Positions 1 through 8,052 of a stretch of DNA of 64,000 bases are shown here, one piece after another (within the stretch, counting starts at the first letter, position 1; each line of letters begins with the position of its first letter). The notes under the pieces are model-generated. The model did no database searches. It was not told the origin of the DNA and saw only the letters and a program-made list of their open reading frames with translations. Made by a program: the position numbers and the translations under genes. The DNA is from Clostridium weizhouense (lineage in GTDB: Bacteria > Bacillota > Clostridia > Clostridiales > Clostridiaceae), in contig NZ_JAHXPT010000006.1 of NCBI RefSeq assembly GCF_019431045.1, forward strand, positions 124,001 through 188,000, in the 5' to 3' direction.

Positions 1-92
1 AGTTATGTGAAGATGGTAAGAATAATGAAGAATTATGTGAATTTGGTGATAAAATTCCAGAAGGAAAAGTGATTACTATATTTAAAGTTTAA
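1..92 (+). CDS. 3' end of an unidentified gene (partial)
   Basis: An open frame enters from the left edge (first full codon at base 3) and stops at a TAA ending at base 92. The visible tail reads LCEDGKNNEELCEFGDKI followed by PEGKVITIFKV. It is hydrophilic with two Cys, and no family can be recognised from 29 residues. No other frame in this stretch stays open as naturally up to a stop, but so short a tail could be chance. Confidence 0.4.
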   Translation, partial: LCEDGKNNEELCEFGDKIPEGKVITIFKV

Positions 93-142
93 TGAATTAC
101 TAGTTCTTTAAAACTTAAATACAGAGATAAGTTTAAGATTTT

Positions 143-198
143 TTTTATTTTAAGAAGATAAAAGATAGGGTATAATTGAAATAATAGTATAGTTAAAG
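143..198 (+). promoter_or_regulatory. Promoter module shared with the AAA/PD-(D/E)XK gene
   Basis: The stretch holds a consensus-like -10 in GGGTATAATTGAA (168-180). It aligns without gaps to 38223-38278, upstream of the other nuclease-like gene. About 30 of the last 32 positions match and roughly 85% overall. A second -10-like TATAAT lies at 283-288. The module precedes a 13-bp-stem hairpin (194-238) and the Rpn gene. Confidence 0.55.
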
Positions 199-238
199 GA
201 AAATAATCAGGGCATTTTGGACTCGTTATTTTCCTTTA
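194..238 (+). repeat. 13-bp-stem hairpin; part of a dispersed repeat
   Basis: Bases 194-206 (TAAAGGAAAATAA) pair perfectly with 226-238, with a 19-nt loop. The segment AAAATAATCAGGGCATTTTG beginning at 200 recurs at about 62831-62863 with one base deleted and a few substitutions. The hairpin lies between the shared promoter module and the Rpn gene, so it could be an attenuator, or simply an inserted intergenic repeat. Confidence 0.5.
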
Positions 239-334
239 TAGGCCTTAATACTAATTAGGATTTATATAGAATTAATACTTAGGTATAATTAAGATATAGT
301 AGATAATAATAAAAAATACTAAGGAGTGAATTTT

Positions 335-1324
335 ATGTGTAGATTGAACCCAAAAGTAGATTTTGCATTTAAAAAGTTATTTGGAAGTGAAGAAAATAAA
401 GATATACTTATGGCATTTATAAATTCTATATTATCAGAAGATCAAAAGGTAAAAGATATAGTCCTTAAAAATCCTTATAATATAGCAAATTATAAAAGTG
501 ACAAGATGAGCATACTTGATATAAAAGCAGTAGATGAAAAAGGAACTTGGTATGATATAGAGATGCAACTTTCTGAACAGGTTTTTTATGAAAAAAGGGC
601 CTTTTACTATTGGGCAAAGGTATATTCAGATCAATTAGAAGGTGGATATAATTATGATAATTTAAGAAAAACTATATCTATAAATATACTAGATTTTGAT
701 TATATAGATGAAGAGGATTTTCATAATGTATACAAAGTTTATAATGAAAAAAGCAAAAAAGAATTATCAAGTGTATTTGAGATGCATTTTATAGAATTAA
801 ATAAATTTAAAAAGGATTTTAAAGATATAAAGACAACTTTGGATAGATGGATAGTATTTTTAAATAGAGCCTATGAACTTGAGAAGGATAAAATGCCAGA
901 AGAATTAGCAATAGATGAATCAGTTAAAAAAGCAGTTGAAAAGCTTGATGTTATGTATTTAGATAGAGAAGAAAGAGAATTATATGAAGGTGAATTAAAA
1001 AGAATTAGGGATTATATAGCAGAAATAAAGACTGCTAGAATAAGAGGATTGGAACAAGGAATAGAACAAGGAATAGAACAAGGTCTTGAGCAAGGTCTTG
1101 AGCAAGGTCTTGAACAAGGAAGAGAACAAGGTATAGAGCAAGAAAAAATTAATTCTAGATTGAAAGATGTAGAAAGAGTTTTGAAATTACTTACAAAAAA
1201 GTTCAAAGAGTTGGATGATGTTGTTAAGAAAAAAATAGAAACCTTAGATAATGAGAATTTAAATTTAATAATTGAAGATATTTTGGATATAGACGATTTA
1301 GAAGATTTAAAAAAGTATTTATAG
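335..1324 (+). CDS. Rpn-family PD-(D/E)XK nuclease/transposase-like protein
   Basis: A protein of about 329 residues. It starts with the family signature LNPKVDFAFKKLFG and carries a nuclease-like core, LDIKAVDEKGTWYDIEMQ, where D and the E-x-Q pair fit a PD-(D/E)XK fold (PF12784 type; Rpn proteins are recombination-promoting nucleases). The C-terminal third holds tandem G-(I/L)-E-Q tetrapeptides (DNA about 1048-1143) followed by a helical tail. ATG at 335 is chosen because AAGGAG (321-326) sits nine bases upstream; an earlier in-frame GTG overlaps that ribosome site. It stands alone, with a hairpin element on each side. Its cellular role is not known from the sequence. Confidence 0.8.
   Translation: MCRLNPKVDFAFKKLFGSEENKDILMAFINSILSEDQKVKDIVLKNPYNIANYKSDKMSILDIKAVDEKGTWYDIEMQLSEQVFYEKRAFYYWAKVYSDQLEGGYNYDNLRKTISINILDFDYIDEEDFHNVYKVYNEKSKKELSSVFEMHFIELNKFKKDFKDIKTTLDRWIVFLNRAYELEKDKMPEELAIDESVKKAVEKLDVMYLDREERELYEGELKRIRDYIAEIKTARIRGLEQGIEQGIEQGLEQGLEQGLEQGREQGIEQEKINSRLKDVERVLKLLTKKFKELDDVVKKKIETLDNENLNLIIEDILDIDDLEDLKKYL
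1048..1143 (+). repeat. 12-bp coding repeat (GxEQ tetrapeptides)
   Basis: About eight units of the pattern GG(A/T)-(ATA/CTT)-GA(A/G)-CAA run in tandem inside the Rpn gene. Each encodes G-I-E-Q, G-L-E-Q or G-R-E-Q. Because units are multiples of three, slippage changes protein length without a frameshift. Confidence 0.8.
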
Positions 1325-1354
1325 AAAAGAATTAATTTTTATTTGATTAATTTT

Positions 1355-1365
1355 ACCCCTGGGGT
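1355..1365. repeat. GC palindrome, single 11-bp unit (copy a)
   Basis: One unit, ACCCCTGGGGT, with complementary TTT/AAA flanks, lies 30 bp after the Rpn stop codon. It is the simplest form of the palindrome family in this window. Confidence 0.7.
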
Positions 1366-1406
1366 AAATATTTCAAAAAAATATTATAAAATCAATAAAG
1401 CAGATA

Positions 1407-1476
1407 AGGCACATGAAATAAAATAATAGATTAAATATAATGAGCATATTGATCTATTATTTTTTTTAATGTGTCT
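1407..1476. repeat. 70-bp inverted-repeat miniature element (AGGCACAT family)
   Basis: The arms 1407-1432 (beginning AGGCACATGAAATAAAATAA) and 1450-1476 are near-complementary over about 25 bp around a short centre. The same terminal sequence bounds the elements at 37640-37797 and, diverged, at 63074-63136. It may also act as the Rpn terminator, because the right arm contains a T-run. Confidence 0.6.
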
Positions 1477-1571
1477 AAGATTAATTAATAATTTTACTTA
1501 ATTTTAGTTATATTAATAATGATAGGTTAAATATATAGTAATTATTTAACTTGGACTAAATTTATTTTTAT

Positions 1572-1620
1572 ATTCTAGTTTGATTTAATTTTATTTTTAA
1601 AACATTCTAGTTTGATTTAA
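1572..1620 (+). promoter_or_regulatory. Tandem 17-bp direct repeats upstream of the M13 peptidase
   Basis: ATTCTAGTTTGATTTAA occurs exactly at 1572-1588 and 1604-1620. The two copies are offset by 32 bp, about three helical turns, which suggests paired regulator-binding sites. The core ATTCTAGTTT also occurs once at about 10648, upstream of mcp. No regulator can be named. Confidence 0.45.
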
Positions 1621-1764
1621 AGTTAAGACTTAAAAAACTAGAGAGTATCAATTAACTTATAGAAATTTAAAAAAAGCCCTACTTTATTTTACTTAATAGA
1701 CAAAAAGTGGTATATTTAAAAGGGTTAATTTTGAAGAAAATATATTTAATAAGTTTAAAAAGAA

Positions 1765-3816
1765 ATGGGGATGAATTCTGAAATGGGAAGATTAAAGAAA
1801 ACAAGAATTGTAGCATGTGCTTTAGCATTTTCAATTTTTATGTCTCAAGTGACATATGTTAAAGCAACAGAAGTACCAGTAAATACAAGTAATAAAGTAG
1901 TATCAGATGATTTGAGGTTGCAGGATGATTTTTATAGTGTAACTAATAAAAATTGGCTAAATACTGCAAAGATTGCTGAAGGAAAAGTGTCTAATTCAAC
2001 ATTTGAAGAAGTTGGAAAGAGATTAACTGAACAAAAAAAAGAGATAATAAAAGAGTTATTAGCAAATGAAAAGAATTATTCAAAAGATAGTGATGAGAAG
2101 AAGATTATTAATTTATATAAAAATATGTTAAATACAGAAGCCAGAAATAAGCAAGGAATAGAACCTATAAAGGATATGTTAAATAAGATTAAAAATATTA
2201 AAACTTTAGCTGATATTACAACTCTTAGTAAAGAGGATATAGGAAATCCAATAGTAAATATTGGATGTAATGTTGATTTTAAAGATGCAACTAGATATGC
2301 AGCATATATTTATCCAACTGGTCTTAGCTTAGGAGATTCAGATGAATATGTAAAACCAAAAGAAAATACCCAAAAAAATAAAGGTTTAACAGAGAATTAC
2401 TATAAAAAACTTTTGACTTTAGTTGGATATACTCCTGAACAAGCAAAAGAAAAGGTTGATAATTTATTCAAATTCGAATATATGATAGCACCATCAATAA
2501 AAGGACAAGAGGAAAGTTCAAAGAATCCAAATGCAATAGATGAAATCTATAATGTTTATACATTAGATAAGCTTGATGATTTAGCACCAAATTTAAAAAT
2601 AAGTACTCTTATGAAAGATTCAAAATTAGATAATGCTAATAAGATAATCTTAACAGATCCTAAATGGTTAAAGGCATTAAATGAGATTTATACTGAAGAG
2701 AATTTACCCCTTATTAAAGACTATATTGAAATTAATAATATAGCTGGAGTAGCAGGATTATTAGGAGATGATTTTCAACAAGCAGCAAAAGAATTTTCTA
2801 ATGGATTTTTAGGAACAAAAGGTGAACTTCCTAAGGAAGAAAAGGCTATAAATGCAGTAAATGGTTTATTGGCAATGCCATTTGGTAAAATATATAGTGA
2901 AAAATATTTTTCAAATAAAACTAAAGAAAATGTTCAAAATATTACAGATGAAGTTATTAAAACTTATGAAAAGAGAATAAATAATTTAGATTGGATGAGT
3001 GAAGAAACTAAAAAAAGAGCAATTGATAAGTTGAATAAGATAGGCGTTCAAATTGGATGTCCAGAAAAATGGGATGATTATTCTAAATTAGAGATAAGAT
3101 CTTATGAAGAAGGTGGATCTCTTTGGGAAAACATGGAGAATATAGGAGAGTTTTTTAAAGAAAAACAAATAAGCAAATTAAATGAACGTATAGATCAAAC
3201 AGAATTTAACTGTCCACCACAAACATTAAATGCATTTTATAATCCAACTAAAAACACAATTACAGTTCCAGCAGGAATTCTTCAAAAAGGATTTTATGAT
3301 GAAAATGCTTCAAAAGAACGTAATTTAGGTGCAATTGGAGCTATTATAGGTCATGAAATTAGTCATGCTTTTGATAATAATGGAGCTAAATTTGATGCAG
3401 ATGGAAATTTAAATAGCTGGTGGACTGAAGAAGATTATAAAAAGTTTGAAGAGAAAACTAATAAGGTTAGAAATTTTTATAATAATGTAAAATTTGATAA
3501 TGGTAAGAATGTAAATGGAGATACTACTGTAGGAGAAAACATAGCCGATATAGGAGGAATAGCTTGTGCATTAGATATATTAGATAAAATGCCAAATGCT
3601 AATTACAAAGAATTCTTTGAAAGTAATGCTACTGTATGGCGTGAAATAAATACAAAAGAATATAATGAACTTAGACTTCAAAGAGATGAACATTCACCTA
3701 ATAAAGTAAGAGCTAACGTAGTTTTAGCACAGTTTGATAAATTTTATGAAACATATGGAATTAAAGAAAATGATAAAATGTATATAAAACCAGAAGATAG
3801 ATTACAAATTTGGTAA
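1765..3816 (+). CDS. pepO: Secreted M13 (neprilysin/PepO-like) zinc metallopeptidase
   Basis: A 683-residue endopeptidase with an N-terminal signal peptide (RLKKTRIVACALAFSIFMSQ, then ATE), so it should act outside the membrane. The catalytic motif HEISH is near residue 530, with the glutamate-bearing GENIADIGG near 590, both hallmarks of M13 peptidases. NAFYNPTKNTITVPAGIL upstream fits the M13 substrate-binding strand. Length is normal for the family, and the end LQIW replaces the usual CxxW. In-frame ATGs at 1765, 1774 and 1783 make the exact start uncertain, and no strong ribosome site precedes the first. The gene appears monocistronic, with a strong terminator downstream. Confidence 0.92.
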   Translation: MGMNSEMGRLKKTRIVACALAFSIFMSQVTYVKATEVPVNTSNKVVSDDLRLQDDFYSVTNKNWLNTAKIAEGKVSNSTFEEVGKRLTEQKKEIIKELLANEKNYSKDSDEKKIINLYKNMLNTEARNKQGIEPIKDMLNKIKNIKTLADITTLSKEDIGNPIVNIGCNVDFKDATRYAAYIYPTGLSLGDSDEYVKPKENTQKNKGLTENYYKKLLTLVGYTPEQAKEKVDNLFKFEYMIAPSIKGQEESSKNPNAIDEIYNVYTLDKLDDLAPNLKISTLMKDSKLDNANKIILTDPKWLKALNEIYTEENLPLIKDYIEINNIAGVAGLLGDDFQQAAKEFSNGFLGTKGELPKEEKAINAVNGLLAMPFGKIYSEKYFSNKTKENVQNITDEVIKTYEKRINNLDWMSEETKKRAIDKLNKIGVQIGCPEKWDDYSKLEIRSYEEGGSLWENMENIGEFFKEKQISKLNERIDQTEFNCPPQTLNAFYNPTKNTITVPAGILQKGFYDENASKERNLGAIGAIIGHEISHAFDNNGAKFDADGNLNSWWTEEDYKKFEEKTNKVRNFYNNVKFDNGKNVNGDTTVGENIADIGGIACALDILDKMPNANYKEFFESNATVWREINTKEYNELRLQRDEHSPNKVRANVVLAQFDKFYETYGIKENDKMYIKPEDRLQIW

Positions 3817-3934
3817 AGGATTATTTTATTTATTAGATTATTTCATATGCATTATTGAATAATTTTTATTTCAATATATATTTAGGTACAAATTACTCTA
3901 GAAGAAACTTATAAGATAAGGTGGGTTAAAAAAG

Positions 3935-3972
3935 CAAATGATTTAAATAATATTTAAGTCATTTGTTTTTTT
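3935..3972 (+). terminator. Rho-independent terminator of the M13 gene
   Basis: A 14-bp stem (3935-3948 with 3952-3965, one G-U pair), a 3-nt loop, and then a run of T. It ends the 300-bp gap after the peptidase. The rest of the gap holds an inverted repeat AGACTAG/CTAGTCT (4039-4045/4073-4079) of unknown role. Confidence 0.8.
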
Positions 3973-4120
3973 ATAAATAAACATATCCATTAAGAGTAAA
4001 TTTTTACAAAAAAAGACCGATAAAATAAAGGTGACTTAAGACTAGCTTTTTCTAAGACTATCTAATTACCAACTAGTCTGGAAAATATGTAGATTAAATT
4101 AAAAAATGGAGTGAGTATTA

Positions 4121-5431
4121 ATGTTTGGTAAATTCTTTGGTAAGAAGAAAAAGAGAGAACTTAAAAGTGGAACTATAGAGAAAGATATTTCTTATATTAT
4201 GGCAGTTCCTAAAAATGCAGAAGAAATAGAAGAGCCAGAAGTATATATAGAGCGTTTAAAAAATTCAACTTTGTTTAACCTTATAGGAGTTAAAGTAGAA
4301 AAAAATATTATTGTACAAATAGAGTATAAAGAGGAAATTTATGATATTGAATTAATTCCAGAAGAATTTGAGATGTCTGAGATGTTTATAATTAATCATA
4401 ATTTTACAGAGGAAAATTATGATGCAATGCTGAAAGCAGATTTTGGATTAACAGCAGCTATGAAATTTAAAAAATCTAATATAGATTCTTATCATCTTCA
4501 ACTTAAAGTTTTATATTCTATGTTACCTGATATGATTGGATTAGTGGATTTCTCTACAGAAAAAATAATTTCAAGTGTTTGGTTAAAGTTAGCAGTTGAA
4601 TCAGACATTCCACCATCACCAGATTATCTTTATTCTGTACAAGCTATATCAGATGATTATGAAACTGTATGGCTCCATACTCATGGCCTTAATCGCTGTG
4701 GTTCAATTGAATTTGAAATATTAAATTCTAATAAGAATACATATAAAAATCATTTTAGTATATTACAAACAATTGCTAAAAGAGTAATTTCAAATGGTAG
4801 GATTGCAGATGAAGAAGAGGCTTTTTTAATTGGTTATCTTAATAATAGGCAACCAGTAATAGGAACATGGATTTCATGGACATTAGCTACAACATTTTAT
4901 GATAATAATATAGTTGGTTCTATGAAGGATAGAATAGGAGAATTTAATGAACACAATAAAGATACAGGAGTAATTTATTTATATTTATCTCCAAAAGATT
5001 GTGATAATAAGAAATTTCATCATGTCTCTTGTATAGACAAGTATCTTTCTGATAATCCAATTGTGATGATTACAACTGAGGAAACAATTCGTATGAGTAA
5101 ATTAGCAAAAGAAAGGTTAAATTACTTTAAAGAAGCAATTAAAAACCCTGATATACGTGGAATTATGAAATTTGGATTATTAGTTGATGAAGAATATAGA
5201 GAGAAGGATAGAGTAACAACTGGAGAAGAGAGAGAACATATTTGGTTTGAAGTAGAAGAAATAGATGATCCTAAAATTATAAAAGGACTTCTTGCTCAAG
5301 AGCCTTATTATATTAGTAACTTAACTGTTAATAGTGAAGTTCAATTAAATTTAGATGATTTAACAGATTGGATTCTTTATACACCTAATGGTGAGATAAC
5401 ACCAGATAGTGTTTATTTACTAGAACAATAA
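4121..5431 (+). CDS. DUF4026/DUF2314-like cytoplasmic protein
   Basis: A 436-residue soluble protein with a Lys-rich start (MFGKFFGKKKKREL), no signal peptide and no membrane segment. The C-terminal 80 residues, with EHIWFEVEEIDDPKIIKGLL and then DDLTDWILYTPNGEITPD, resemble the DUF2314 region of DUF4026 proteins. That assignment is from recall of the family, not from a search. The function is unknown. It has GGAGTG upstream, stands as a single gene between a terminator and palindrome b, and has ordinary codon use. Confidence 0.6.
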   Translation: MFGKFFGKKKKRELKSGTIEKDISYIMAVPKNAEEIEEPEVYIERLKNSTLFNLIGVKVEKNIIVQIEYKEEIYDIELIPEEFEMSEMFIINHNFTEENYDAMLKADFGLTAAMKFKKSNIDSYHLQLKVLYSMLPDMIGLVDFSTEKIISSVWLKLAVESDIPPSPDYLYSVQAISDDYETVWLHTHGLNRCGSIEFEILNSNKNTYKNHFSILQTIAKRVISNGRIADEEEAFLIGYLNNRQPVIGTWISWTLATTFYDNNIVGSMKDRIGEFNEHNKDTGVIYLYLSPKDCDNKKFHHVSCIDKYLSDNPIVMITTEETIRMSKLAKERLNYFKEAIKNPDIRGIMKFGLLVDEEYREKDRVTTGEEREHIWFEVEEIDDPKIIKGLLAQEPYYISNLTVNSEVQLNLDDLTDWILYTPNGEITPDSVYLLEQ

Positions 5432-5437
5432 TATAAT

Positions 5438-5477
5438 AATTCAAATACCCCTGGGGTACCCCAGGGGTATTTGAATT
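5438..5477. repeat. GC palindrome, two units, perfect 40-bp dyad (copy b)
   Basis: The core ACCCCTGGGGT+ACCCCAGGGGT (5447-5468) is extended by complementary copy-specific arms AATTCAAAT/ATTTGAATT. It starts 7 bp after a stop codon and is followed by T-rich DNA, so it could form a terminator hairpin. Confidence 0.85.
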
Positions 5478-5643
5478 TTAAAAAATAAAAAAATTAATTT
5501 ATTTTTTTAAAAAAGGACCCTAAATAAAAAAAAGTACTGTATTGTATAACAGAGAGTTTAATGGAATTAAAAACCACAAATAGAAAAAATAATAACAATA
5601 TATAATATGTTTGAAATTAAACAACATTATACCAAAATATAGA

Positions 5644-5671
5644 TTGACATGGACAAGTATTTTGATATAAT
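5644..5671 (+). promoter_or_regulatory. Sigma-A-type promoter upstream of the first CW gene
   Basis: TTGACA at 5644-5649 and TATAAT at 5666-5671 with a 16-bp spacer: a near-perfect consensus about 150 bp before the start codon. Confidence 0.7.
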
Positions 5672-5755
5672 GATAAAAGTAGGTTTTTAATGAAAAAAAA
5701 CCCAGTAAAATAAATGTAATATTGTAAATAATATTTAGGATAGATAATATCTAAC

Positions 5756-5784
5756 TTTACAATAATATGTAGTAATGGTATAAT
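5756..5784 (+). promoter_or_regulatory. Second promoter of the first CW gene
   Basis: TTTACA (5756-5761), a 17-bp spacer and TATAAT (5779-5784), 39 bp before the ATG. It overlaps one arm of the inverted repeat ATATTGTAAA/TTTACAATAAT, which may be an operator. Confidence 0.65.
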
Positions 5785-5822
5785 TTATCGTGAATTAGAA
5801 AAATTAGGAGGGAAAGAAAATT

Positions 5823-7691
5823 ATGTTTAAAAGAGCAAACAAAATGACAGCTTTATTAGTAGCTGCTGCTGCTGTAGTTTCATTAGTTCCAGCAACAGGA
5901 GTTAATGCTGCAGATACTAAAAGAATAGAATCTAAGGATGGTAAAATTTATCATGCAGTAGCATACAAAGATGGTAAATTCTACGTTGATGGAGAAGTAG
6001 ATGGTAAAGATGAAGCAGCTTACTTCTATGAAGATGGAAAAGCTAAACCTTTAGAAGAAATTGATTCAAATTCAATAGCTAAAGCTTATGGAGACAAATA
6101 TGTCGATATTGAAGATGGAGATTACTACGTTGATTTAACAAACGGTAAAGTAAAAGACGACAATATTAAAGAAGAACTTGCAGATGAAGCTGGATCAGCT
6201 TTAAGAAAAACTCTTAAAGATGATACAGATGATAGATATGATGAAGAAAATGCTAAAGAATCTAGAGATAAAGATGATTTATATGTAGTTTCAGGAAATA
6301 AGTTTGGTGAATCTTGGTACTATACTGAAGTAAAAGCAGCGTCAGGTTGTACATCTAATGATAAAGCAACAAATTTCAATGTATTTACAGATGCAAAAGG
6401 ACATTACATTGATGCTGATTATAACTTAGGAAAAATCAAAGTTAAAGTTAATAATGGAACTACTACTTGTTCAGCAGTTAACATAGAAAATACAGATAAA
6501 GAATATGAAGGAAATGCTAAGAAAGATTTAACAGCATCAATTAGACAAAAAGCTGTATTAGGACAAGATGACAAAAACATCTATAGATATGCTATATTAA
6601 CTTTAGAAGTTAAAGATGATGAAAGAAAAGAAAATGATAAAAAAGCACAAAAAATAGTTGAAGTTAATGGTAAAAAGCTTCCAGCTGAATTGGTTTCTAA
6701 TAAAGTTGAATTACCAGTTATCCAAAAAATATCTAAAGAACAAGCTTCAGGAGATATTGATGGAGCTAAATATGCTAAAACAGTTTCTACTTATGTAGTA
6801 AGTAGTGATGATGCAGATATTGCAAAAAATGATGACAAGCATAATGATGATTATGATAAAATCTTAAAGTTATTAGATGATGTAGCTGATATTAAAGATG
6901 ATGAATCAAATAATAAATCAGATAATAAAGCACATGCAACTATATCTAATGGAAAGTTAGTTGTTTATAAAGGTCAAGCAGAAAACGAAGTAGTAGCACA
7001 AACAGCTACATTAAAGACAAAAGCTGGATGGTACTACACTGATTGTGAAGGAGACTCTACAGAAGATGTTGACCACACTAAAGATAGTGGATATGCATTA
7101 GATGTTGACGTTGAAGGAAACCTTTGGAGACTTGATGGTGGATTCCTTTATAAATGGGATAATAAAGATGATTGGGATAAAGTTTACAAAGTAGACGGAT
7201 CAATGGATCAATTATCAGTTTATAATAAAGATAATATAGCTACTTGGAATGAAGATGATGAAGTTTATTCATTAATCGGAAATAAAGAAAAAGAAGAAGA
7301 AACAGAAAAACCAGCTGAAACAACTAAAGGATGGGCACAAGCTACAGATGGAACTTGGACTTATGTTAATGAAAATGGAACTAAAGCTACTGGTTGGTTA
7401 AACTTAAATGGAACTTGGTATTACTTAGATCCAGCAACTGGTGTTATGAAGACTGGTTGGGTAAATGCTGGTGGAACTTGGTACTACACTAACGCTTCAG
7501 GTGCTATGCAAACTGGATGGGTTAATCCAAATGGTACTTGGTACTTCTTAAATGCTTCAGGTGCTATGCAAACTGGATGGGTACAAGATAACAGCGGAAA
7601 CTGGTACTACTGTGATGCATCAGGTGCTATGCAAGCTAACACAACTGTTGATGGTTACACTTTAGGAGCTAACGGAGCTTGGATCAGATAG
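5823..7691 (+). CDS. Secreted cell-wall-binding protein, S-layer-like (paralogue of 57871)
   Basis: A 622-residue protein. The signal peptide is MFKRANKMTALLVAAAAVVS with probable cleavage after VNAA. A large acidic Lys/Asp-rich N-terminal region has no recognised domain. The last 120 residues hold four to five choline-binding-type repeats (GWxxxxGTWYYxxxxGAMQTGW) and end in the family tail DGYTLGANGAWIR. It is a full-length paralogue of the protein at 57871: both share signal peptide, RIESKDG start, KVYKVDGSM block, repeats and tail. AGGAGGG precedes the ATG. Two promoters lie upstream and two terminators downstream, so it is monocistronic. Surface attachment is inferred from the repeats; enzymatic activity is not indicated. 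Confidence 0.85.
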   Translation: MFKRANKMTALLVAAAAVVSLVPATGVNAADTKRIESKDGKIYHAVAYKDGKFYVDGEVDGKDEAAYFYEDGKAKPLEEIDSNSIAKAYGDKYVDIEDGDYYVDLTNGKVKDDNIKEELADEAGSALRKTLKDDTDDRYDEENAKESRDKDDLYVVSGNKFGESWYYTEVKAASGCTSNDKATNFNVFTDAKGHYIDADYNLGKIKVKVNNGTTTCSAVNIENTDKEYEGNAKKDLTASIRQKAVLGQDDKNIYRYAILTLEVKDDERKENDKKAQKIVEVNGKKLPAELVSNKVELPVIQKISKEQASGDIDGAKYAKTVSTYVVSSDDADIAKNDDKHNDDYDKILKLLDDVADIKDDESNNKSDNKAHATISNGKLVVYKGQAENEVVAQTATLKTKAGWYYTDCEGDSTEDVDHTKDSGYALDVDVEGNLWRLDGGFLYKWDNKDDWDKVYKVDGSMDQLSVYNKDNIATWNEDDEVYSLIGNKEKEEETEKPAETTKGWAQATDGTWTYVNENGTKATGWLNLNGTWYYLDPATGVMKTGWVNAGGTWYYTNASGAMQTGWVNPNGTWYFLNASGAMQTGWVQDNSGNWYYCDASGAMQANTTVDGYTLGANGAWIR

Positions 7692-7755
7692 TCTGATAAA
7701 AGTTAAATAGCATAATAATTGTAATGTACTGTTAGTACAATCAGCAATTGATTAG

Positions 7756-7786
7756 GAGACTCCCTTAATCGGGGGGTCTCTTTTTT
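7756..7786 (+). terminator. Terminator of the first CW gene
   Basis: GAGACTCCC, loop TTAATC, then GGGGGGTCTC and six T. The form (TCCCTTA-C-GGG with a GAGAC-like stem) resembles the terminator of the paralogue at 59657-59690. Confidence 0.9.
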
Positions 7787-7818
7787 ATAGATAACATTAT
7801 AAATTTGTTATAATTTGT

Positions 7819-7862
7819 CCGCTTAAGTAGATTGTAATTAGTCTATTTAGGTGGATTTTTTA
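7819..7862 (+). terminator. Second hairpin/T-run downstream of the first CW gene
   Basis: A 15-bp stem with several G-U pairs (7819-7833 with 7840-7854), followed by ATTTTTTA. It is a back-up terminator or a leader attenuator for the next gene. Confidence 0.65.
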
Positions 7863-7927
7863 TGTCTTATATGAAAATATTTTACATTAATGTTATAATT
7901 ATATAAGAAGTACATGCACCAAATTAT

Positions 7928-7949
7928 ACCCCTGGGGTACCCCAGGGGT
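7928..7949. repeat. GC palindrome, two units (copy c)
   Basis: The 22-bp core with no extended complementary flanks. It lies in the probable 5' leader of the gene at 8053, 30 bp after a TATAAT at 7894-7899. Confidence 0.85.
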
Positions 7950-8052
7950 AAATGGAATTATAAAGGTAAATGTAATATATTGTACCATTATGGTATTGAT
8001 GAAAAATCGTATGAAAAATTTATATTAAATGAAATTATGAGGGGGAAAATTG

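Noticed and set aside
4039-4079. AGACTAG/CTAGTCT inverted repeat as an operator of the 4121 gene
   Set aside because: A 7-bp repeat with a 27-nt centre is expected by chance at this AT content; no supporting second copy.
5438-5477. Palindromes as ordinary terminators only
   Set aside because: Several copies follow stop codons, but others lie in leaders (7928), between divergent genes (52012) or lack a T-run. The core is far more conserved than a terminator needs, so terminator function is at most part of the explanation.
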